A DNA stretch of 64,000 bases, taken from assembly GCA_032622095.1 (NCBI GenBank), contig CP136062.1, forward strand, positions 13,915,710-13,979,709, in the 5' to 3' direction. The position numbers and the translations under genes were made by a program. This DNA comes from Siphonodentalium dalli (taxonomy: Eukaryota > Mollusca > Scaphopoda > Gadilida > Siphonodentaliidae). The notes under the pieces were generated by a model that saw nothing but the letters and a program-made list of their open reading frames with translations, made no database searches and was not told the origin of the DNA. Shown here one piece after another: positions 55,693-64,000 of this stretch. How positions within the stretch are numbered: the stretch's first letter is position 1; each line of letters starts with the position of its first letter.

Positions 55693-55812
55693 CATTACAG
55701 GAGGCCTGATCCCTCGAATCCGTTTGGTATCCTGCGAGGCACGAACATGAGAAACCTCCGTTGTAATTGTTGCATGTCTGACTGCAAGGATTTTTATCAC
55801 ATTCAATTATAT
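55693..55812 (-). CDS. Single EGF-like exon
   Basis: An exon of 120 nt with acceptor TTTCAG at 55813-55818 and a weaker donor GTCTGTACC at 55684-55692, phase 1-1. It encodes (D)IIECDKNPCSQTCNNYNGGFSCSCLAGYQTDSRDQASC with six cysteines. It is the most 5' EGF exon seen; the gene's beginning lies further right or outside the window. Confidence 0.87.
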
Positions 55813-55818
55813 CTGAAA

Positions 55819-58800
55819 TGAAAATCAACATTTATAACACCCCAATTACCCCAATGAGAATCAACATTTATAACAGATTTTGAATCTATCTAAGTACTCA
55901 GTATCGATAAAAGAATCGACTAAAATTCCTTCTTGTTCATCCACAGGGGTTGGGGTGTTCTTAGAGTGAAAATACACTGTGATTAGGCTGTGTCACTGGT
56001 GAAATCGGAGAGTGAAAAAACTCGAGACCATATCCGAGTGTTGAAGTTGGCGAGAAAGGCAAACAAAAAACCGAGAAAAAACTCCAGAGAAAACCTTCAA
56101 CACTCAGATAACCTACAGTAAAGGTCAGTATCAAGTCTGAATTTAGTGCGCTTTTCATCTGCAGAATGGGGTCCCCAGAGGTTGAATTTAGTGACGCTAT
56201 CCCACGGTGGGCTAGAATCCCCAAATTCCCCCTCTGGGGACCTCATTCTGCTTTGGCCTCATCTTCTCTGGAAGAGCAGGGCACAGAGCTCTCAAGCTAA
56301 TAACACAACATATAACCATTCTGGAACATTCTCCATACCGACGGGGATAAAGCGGTGAAACAGATTAATGAGATTATGCATACCACTAGGTGATAAAACA
56401 TTTAAGCCTTTGAATAAATCCATACCGACGGGGATAAAGCAGTGAAACAGATTAATGAGATTATGCATACCACTAGGTGATAAAACATTTAAGCCTGCAC
56501 TAATTTGAATAAAAAAACATTCAGGGGCCGGTATCAATTGCACATATTGGTTAGGAAAAATAAAATGCCGTTCTAGCTGCCTCTGAAACAATTAATAAAA
56601 TTAAAATAATCTACAAAGTTCTCAGCACGTGGGAGACCATCTAGGTATTAAATACACATCTAACTCCAAGCAGCCAACATATGCTTACAGAGCATAACCC
56701 ATGCAATTTAACTCTCACAAAAGTTATACCGCTAGCGGAATGAACCCTGAATACATACTGACTCCCCATTATGTATCCCTCCTAATGGTCAACTGTTATG
56801 GTACAATTGATTAAATCATCACTAACATTAGTTAAGCTTTTTCTCTAAATACCCCTTTAATATCTGTAATCGAACTATTAGGAATCAATCAACGCCTTGC
56901 CAATAGATATTTGAACATTTCAAATAAAGTAAATCCTACACACAATATCTCGAAGCTTCGTATTTAAACACATGTTTAAGTCATTTAATGCCACGATAGG
57001 TCTGTCATTCAAATGCATGCTCCTAATGGCTTCTGCATCTGTGGAGACTGAGAGATAAACAAAATTAATGTTTCTGTAGAAATTAAGGTTTTCTAGTGTG
57101 TCACTACTTCAGATATGGTTCAAATAGCATACAAATCACCGCATTTTGGTCACATACCTTAAAGGTACACGTCATTTATGCATTTAAACCTAATTCCGCG
57201 TATACATCAATAAAAACGCTCTTTATTTTCCAAATAGTTTGAATGTACCTAGTTTTAACAAAGATTTATGCAATCTACATGCTTTCATTCATATAAAATT
57301 TACGAAATGTATGTTAAACGACAACAACATTGTAACAGACTGGCCACTTACCTTCAATTTATAGGTCATATTAGCCTGTACATCTATGGGAGACAGACAT
57401 ACATAATATAATGCATTGGCACAGTGTTAGTGATAATAATAAGGTGTCATTACTTCAGAAATGGTTCATATAGCATACTATTGTACCCGTGGTCACGTAC
57501 ATTAAATGAACACGTCACTTAAGCATTTAAACCTAACTCAGTGTATCTATCAATAAAACGCTCTTTATTTTCAAATTTGTCTGAATTGTACTAAATTTAC
57601 ATTTAAAATCAAGCATTTAAACCTAATTCCGTCTATCCGTAAATAAAAAACGCTCTTTATTTTCAAAATTTGTCTTAATGTCCATCGTTTACTAAATTTA
57701 TATTTAAAATTAAGCATTTAAACCTAATTCCGTCTATCCGTAAATCAAAAACGCTCTTTATTTTCAAAATTTGTCTTAATGTCCATCGTATACTAAATTT
57801 ATATTTAAAATTAAGCATTATAAACATAATTCAGCGTATCTATCAATAAAACGCTCTTTATTTTCAAAAACGTCCATAGTTTTAACAAAGATTTTGCAAT
57901 CTACATGCTTTAATTCATATAAAATTACCCAGTGTGTGTTAGACAACAACATTATAACATATTGGCTTTCAAGTTACATATGCATGTACATTCGATGCAC
58001 GAGGAAACATTGTAGGAAATGAAGGTATTGATGTGTCACTACTTCAGAAATTGTTCATACAATTGACCGTATTTTGATCACATACCTTAAAGGTACACGT
58101 CACTTTGTCTATAATCAGACAATACATTACACGTAGGGTTAAACATGTCCATCGTAGTAAGCTTATTTACTTCAGAAATGGTTCCAATAGCATACTATGC
58201 ACCAGTGGTCACATACCTTAAAGGAACACGTCACTTAGGCATTTAAACATAACTCAGTGTATCTATCAATAAAACGCTCTTTATTTTTCAAAATTTGTCT
58301 TAATTGTACTAAATTTACATTTAAAATCAAGCATTTAAACCTAATTCCGTCTATCCGTAAATAAAACACACTCTTTATTTTCAAAATTTGTCATAATGTC
58401 CATCGTTTACTAAATTTATATTTAAAATTAAGCATTTAAACATAATTCATCGTATCCATAAATAAAAAACGCTCTTTATTTTCAAAAACGTCCATAGTTT
58501 TAACAAAGATTTTTGCAATCTACATGCTTTCATTCATATAAAATTACCCCGTGTGTGTTAGACAACAACATTATAACATATTGGCTTTCAAGTTACATAT
58601 GCATGTACATTCGATGCACGAGGCAACATTGTAGGAAATGAAGGTATTGATGTGTCATTACTTCATAAATTGTTCATACAATTGACCGTATTTTGATCAC
58701 ATACCTTAAAGGTACACGTCACTTTTGTCTATAATCACACAACACATTACACATAGGGTTCAACATGTCCACCGTAGTAAGCTTATTTACTTCAAAAATG

Positions 58801-60264
58801 GTTCCAATAACATAGTATTGTACCCGTGGTATCACATACCTTAAAGGTACACGTCACTTTTGTCTATAATCAGACAATACATTACACGTAGGGTTAAACA
58901 TGTCCATCGTAGTAAGCTTATTTACTTCAGAAATGGTTCCAATAGCATAGTATTGTACCCGCGGGGTCACATACCTTAAAGGTACACGTCATTTGTGTCT
59001 ATAATCAGACAATACATTACGCATAGGGTTCAACATGGTCACCGAAGCAAACTAATCCAAAAGCAACGAACACCCATTACTGAGTCCCGCTGTTACACAC
59101 AACACAATTACTCGGGATTAAGGTCTTCTAGTAATGAGTTATGGTTGTATACTTTAGAAATGGTACCTATAGCATAATATTGTACCCCCATTGATGCACA
59201 TCACGTTTCATGTGAATTACATGAGCAGGTAACTCAATTCTCTGCATTTCGAATGGAGTTGGGTATTTTTGTATATTATATACAGTGTTATTTAGCTTAG
59301 AAATGGTTGTTATTTTATATCAATATGCCAGTTTATGTCACAGACAAAATGCGTACTCACTCTTCACATATAGACTAATATGTAAGCATTTGTATCATTT
59401 AGAATGTCAAAATATGGTCTAAGTCAGTCGTATTAGCTATATATGGCCACTTACCGTTCAAGTTATAACCCCATTAAAACTATGCTTCAAATGTAAATTA
59501 TATGTAACTTGAATATGATCGGTCCCCAGGCCCTTTTTAGGTCATAGGTTCTAACCGACCATCGTTCATACTCGAACGCGTGTGTATATGATAGCTATGG
59601 TAATGGTAGAGAAATCTAGAGAGCTACGTAGACCCACTGCCTACATCAATATATATATACGATATACATGCACTGGTCGCAATGGGTTCCCGTTACTAGC
59701 CTATAGACATGAAGTATTAAAGTTATACACCTTCATCAGCGCGCTCTTAATGAGTTTTGAATTGGCATATGGGTACGAATCCAAACCATTCCGATGTAAT
59801 TTATCGGAATGCCAATCATAACCATCTGCACAGAGAAAGCTAGTGGGGACGATACACACTGTTTGCGTAATTGACTAGACACATTGAGGTAAAGAAGCAC
59901 CCTGATGTATCAAAGGTATATTTCAAGGATTTTTAATCGGCAACCATTATTGAATATATCTTTGTTGGGCATGGTCATATGCACCACTGTGTTTCATATA
60001 AAACAAAAAACTAGTGGGTGGTGAAATCACCGAAGGCCAATATTCCCGATGGTAAGTTAATTTTAGCATATGGGATACATTTATGACTAAATCGGTTATA
60101 GGAAATGAGGTAAATTGCACTTTATTATTTAAAAGGAATAACGCTATACAAGCTTAAACACACAAACCATGAGTTTTATCAACTTATTACGTGTAGCATA
60201 TTTGGAGTTTAGTTATGTTCATCAAACACCGGTAATTGACACCTCTGTCTGTATATTTTTGTTA
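55819..60264. other. Non-coding stretch with nested duplications
   Basis: No gene is seen. It holds family B palindromes (55405-55485 just before, and 56160-56255), a 105-bp tandem pair with CATACCGACGGGGATAAAGC (56333 and 56422), and from 57190 to 59230 a web of repeats. In the latter, CATTTAAACCTAATTCCGTC with ACGCTCTTTATTTTCAAAA recurs six to seven times. CATACCTTAAAGGTACACGTC recurs about six times. A block of about 260 bp (57880-58140) is repeated at 58497-58760. Confidence 0.6.
60121..60126 (-). terminator. Polyadenylation signal candidate (AATAAA)
   Basis: AATAAA on the minus strand, about 140 bases beyond the stop of the 198-codon frame 60265-60861. The placement is plausible but not proven. 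Confidence 0.35.
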
Positions 60265-60861
60265 TTACGATTGGGTCCCGTGTTCACCCTTTTTAGTTGT
60301 AAGCGAATAGTCTCCATAGCTCCAAATCGTTCCGAATGTCCAAACTAATTCACTATCTAATTCTGAAATAGGTTTAGTTGTGCTTACAATGTAATCCAAA
60401 ACTAGTTGTTCATTGAACATCTTTTCAATCGTGAAAATAGGACAAGGTTCCCTCATAATAATGTAACCATAAATTGATGTAACTTCTTCGAATTCCAAAC
60501 TATAGTCATTAAAAACCGTGCTACGGTATTCAGCGAAGTGGGCAAAGTTATCACCGATAAGTACACGAATCTCATATATGTCTTTTTTAGTAATACCACT
60601 AAATATCCAACACTCAGAAAACAGTTGATCCAAAGTATCCAGTAAGATATCTGTTTCAAATTCTGATCTCTCCATCAAAGCATTCAATCTCTTTCTACCA
60701 TCATCAAAATTTCCTTCTAGAAGTTCCGTAATTATTAATTTACTCTCCCTTAAGAACCATGTATGTTGTAATTCTGTTTTCATGTCTCCATGTATCGTTG
60801 ACGCGTTAACTAACTCCTTGTAAATTTTCTCAAGCATTTCTGTGGGTAATATTTCCTCCAT
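60265..60861 (-). CDS. Hypothetical protein, 198 aa
   Basis: An uninterrupted ATG-started frame far longer than chance frames nearby, with ordinary composition: acidic, with many Leu, Ile and Glu. The start MEEILPTEMLEKIYKELVN resembles the first helix of an F-box (LPxExLxxI), but the rest does not convince. It has helical patterns throughout, one stretch YGYIIMREPCPIFTIEKMF, and no signal peptide or membrane span. An acceptor-like AAATTAG precedes the ATG by five bases, so a 5' non-coding exon is possible. It could be a host gene, a retrocopy or a transposon-borne gene; I do not recognise the family. Confidence 0.5.
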   Translation of the reverse strand: MEEILPTEMLEKIYKELVNASTIHGDMKTELQHTWFLRESKLIITELLEGNFDDGRKRLNALMERSEFETDILLDTLDQLFSECWIFSGITKKDIYEIRVLIGDNFAHFAEYRSTVFNDYSLEFEEVTSIYGYIIMREPCPIFTIEKMFNEQLVLDYIVSTTKPISELDSELVWTFGTIWSYGDYSLTTKKGEHGTQS

Positions 60862-63800
60862 AATTCCTAATTTACAAAACCATCTGTTTATTCGAGTAAA
60901 TCCGCTAACTCACATGTCATTGGACATGAGTTCCTCATATAATTAACACAATCGGTTGTTCGTACCCATACCTAGTGAGCTTTTGATCTATAATAGCTAT
61001 CGGTAAAGTATTTAGTTCTTATTATAATATTTATAACCAATCAAAATCCGTTGCTGAATTTAGCTATACGAGGACAAACGGAATGATAACATCCGTTCAA
61101 CAAATTGGTATTCCAGTCATAGTCATAGTTCATTTTATATTATTACTCTAAAATCTCCACTACATGGAGAAAATAAAGAGCCCATCTGATGTAAACTAGT
61201 ATATAAGTACTTAGTGATTTATTTTCATCAATTATATGTATTGTTACTCCTATAAATATAGTCTGTTATACAGAGGATACATCGCCCACGTGACAGTATC
61301 GTGTCACGAAAGGTCTACTGTGTTCAAAGTATATAAATGCGTGTCAGGTTTATGTATATGTCCCTGTTTCTTAAAGCAAATCCAGTACATATACGTGCGT
61401 TAAGACACGTGCAATTGCCACTAGTAAATCACGTATAAAAGATCTTTACTGCATAGTTAAACTGTTGAGTTTTCACACGCATTATATGTCTTTTTTATGG
61501 ACTATATACGTGGTATATGTCAGTATATACACGAATGTAATGTAATCACGTGCGCGTATTAATTTCATATATTCTTCTCAAAACAACTCAGCACAACGCA
61601 TCAATTCTGATGTCTATGGCGGTTCAAACAGTGTACACTTTCAGTGTTGTTACAGTTTAATGCCTACCATACTCATTTATGCATAATAACGCGGGTCTAC
61701 ATCGTTGCTATATACCTATATACGTCCATATTTCTTAAAGTATAGTATCTATACGTACATCATGGCGTATATTAAACCCCCTTACACTGGTAAATCACGT
61801 ATAAACGCTCTTTATTGTATAGTCAACTAACCATTTCTACATACACGCTGCTCTGTGGTGGTCTGTTGTGTCTTACGATTATACTATTATATATAGAAGG
61901 TAATGTGGTCAAATATGTATAAGTCTGATTTTGTGTCAATGTGCCTGTTATTAATCTCATCAATTGGGTCGTTTATAAGTCGTCAAACATGATGATTTCT
62001 AATCATCTAATAGGTATTATAAAAAATGCCTACTTCACAAATATTTTGAGTGCATTTCAGTGTATGTTTCGTGCTCTGTAAAAACGTGATTTGACCGCTA
62101 GTGATGTAGTTAAATAACGTATTTTATAGTTGTCAAATACGTACTAAAAATATTGTCAATTTATGACTCATCTAATGAATTTTCCACACCTAGTGTCTAC
62201 AATATGTTTATATATTGTGACTCATTACTACGATTGCAGTATGTCCACGTATGTCAGATATTACATAACCTTGATAACTATGTTTAGAAATACCTGGTAT
62301 ATGAGATCATATTGTAGCTGACAGAGACTGGAATGCGACTTGCATCTACCATCACGTGCGTTCGAATGAAGTTACATGTACGATATGAGCCATTATATGT
62401 GTCGATGAGGTGTTATATCAGTATATTCATGCAATATTCGTAAATGACAGCAACATATCTTTTCCCTCCCATTATCAAGCGAGATTTTGTGGTTAGCTGA
62501 CAAACATGGCATTTTCGAATATATATAGCCTATTGGACACTTACTTCAAATGCTAAAATTGCCTCTTCAAAATAGTTAAAAGTACACATTTTTATTTCGA
62601 ATTTCATTGTTTACGGTTAATTTCCTGTTATGAAATTGGTCCTTTTATAAATGCTTAATACGCAGTTACAAAAAGCCCTAATTGACAAACATTTTAAGCG
62701 CTATTATGACTATATTTGACGAATAAAAAAAACGCCATTTGACGTAGTACAACAACGTGAAATGACTACTTTTTTAAACGCGAATTTGAAACAAAACTAA
62801 TATACAAAACAATTTTAAACTAAAATAATAAGTTTGGTTGATGTATAGTTTGGTTGACAGCATTTTCACACACAGAAGCGTTATGATACAGTTTCACCAC
62901 TCACACAGAAGCGATCTTATACGGTGTAGCGGTATGTTACAGAGTTATCGTTCTTTTCGAGGCTAAAAAAAGCGCAGGCCGGCCCCCTCCCTCTCCCCCG
63001 TTTTAAAAGGGGCGGTGTTAAGGGGAGCGATCGAGCGTCACGAAAAAATGTCACCACATTTTACACATAACCCTTCTACATATTTACCACAATTCTACTT
63101 TTACCCTTACCCAATATAACCCCCTCTCTTCCGAACTTCTTAGCCATCATCTTTATGCTACTTTGTGCATCATTCATGTTCTTTGCCCTATGTCCCTGTC
63201 ATTTCCTATAAGTTTACACCATTTTGCATGTGTTCTCCTTTTTACTACTGTATCCTTAATACACAAACCCCCAAGTTCATACACATATACGTAATACTTT
63301 CCATTCATTCTCTGCTTTATGTTTACTCTTTTGTCGCGTTACATCCCCTATGTTTTCGACCAACTGCTTACACCTAAATTATATATATGTATATATGTCC
63401 CCTTTTACCCATCTCTTCTCCTCTCCACCCCAGTTCATATGATTTAGTTATACTTTTACCCCTATGGCCCTCTTCTCTCACTCCCTCTGCTTTCCTCTAC
63501 CTGGTGCCATTTTATTTTCTATACCATTTAAGCCCCATTGCCGGCTCTTACCCCCTAATTACTGTCTGCAATCATGGTTACCCCTCTCCTTCCAAAGCAA
63601 AACCCCCACATTTCATATGATTTAGGTATATACTCAATGATTATTCTTATCTCATCTACTTTAATTATGTACATGTTCCCCACCCAGCTCTCTGCTATAC
63701 ACCTCTATTTATTTTACCCTATACCCCATTTACCTTTCTCCACATAACCACCTTTCATTCTTTTTTACCTTCCCCTTTTGTACCTCTAAACACTTTGTTC

Positions 63801-64000
63801 TTCCCACAACAATCCCAATGTTTTCCTAGGAAAGTAATGCTTACTACTCAATGTTTTCTCCAAATTATACCCTTCTGCTCCCATTTACTTGCATCTCACT
63901 CTCCCCATCGCCTTCACCTTTTTACACATGTATAAACCTCTGTTGAGTGGCCTTTCTTAGCCTCCTATACTCTTCGCTATACACCTCTATACACTCTCCC
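60862..64000. other. AT-rich non-coding DNA, ending in a G-poor pyrimidine-rich tract
   Basis: No gene is seen. At 61370-61830 the ACGCTCTTTATTGTATAG motif of the 57-59-kb repeats recurs twice with CACGTATAAA. A short GC-rich patch (GCAGGCCGGCCCCCTCCCTC) lies at 62975-63010. From 63040 to the end the plus strand is rich in C and T and poor in G (CTCTGCTATACACCTCTAT-like phrases recur), with no coding signal. Confidence 0.55.

Overview
The window looks like nuclear DNA of a metazoan invertebrate, most likely a lophotrochozoan such as a mollusc (an inference). The reasons are spliced exons coding for EGF modules, very repeat-rich introns, CCCTAA (TTAGGG-type) repeats and a Polinton/Maverick transposon. 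Nothing prokaryotic is visible. It holds three things: a large multi-EGF gene on the minus strand, a Polinton inserted in one of its introns, and a dense set of minisatellites, satellites and palindromic non-autonomous transposons.

Host gene(s), minus strand, about 55.8 kb down to 2.5 kb. Fourteen exons can be read with acceptor, donor and phase. All start and end in phase 1. There are two types: single six-cysteine EGF / calcium-binding EGF exons of 120-138 nt, and double exons of 252-267 nt carrying an eight-cysteine laminin/MEGF-like module followed by a six-cysteine EGF. In transcription order the exons lie at 55693-55812, 53290-53541, 49624-49752, 47756-47881, 46366-46503, 39117-39248, 36933-37190, 29238-29357, 25129-25254, 24214-24336, 23378-23497, 6581-6847, 3328-3594 and 2521-2607. 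The product would be a secreted or membrane-anchored multi-EGF protein (MEGF6/fibrillin-like in style). A signal-peptide-like exon at 45557-45686 may mark a second gene start.

Polinton, 11240-23070 (11.8 kb). It has an exact 6-bp target duplication (TCTGAA), AG...CT ends and inverted repeats of about 460 bp built from tandem units. The left arm reads rightward: a zinc-finger/protein-primed DNA polymerase B gene with an intron directly after its ATG and a duplicated zinc-finger exon. The right arm reads leftward: retroviral-type integrase, a small basic protein, FtsK/A32-type packaging ATPase, a protein with two tandem PC4-like domains, a two-TM protein, a deoxynucleoside kinase and a small basic protein. 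The element is damaged. The polymerase has a nonsense codon and two frameshifts, and it ends before motifs B and C. It ends exactly where the integrase also loses its C-terminus, so one deletion seems to have joined the two genes tail to tail. No capsid or protease genes are visible.

Most striking pattern: about half of the EGF exons are flanked by tandem arrays whose repeat unit is made from the exon's own edge. Donor-side arrays repeat the last exon bases plus the 5' splice site. Acceptor-side arrays repeat the 3' splice site plus the first exon bases. One exon (3328-3594) has both.

Other large structures are a 5-kb satellite (39.55-44.59 kb) with alternating 25- and 41-bp units, a 38-bp satellite with higher-order structure (48.1-49.2 kb), an interstitial telomere-like composite array (50.2-51.1 kb), and several families of near-palindromic MITEs. 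Right of 56 kb there is only one credible reading frame (198 aa at 60265-60861, function unknown).
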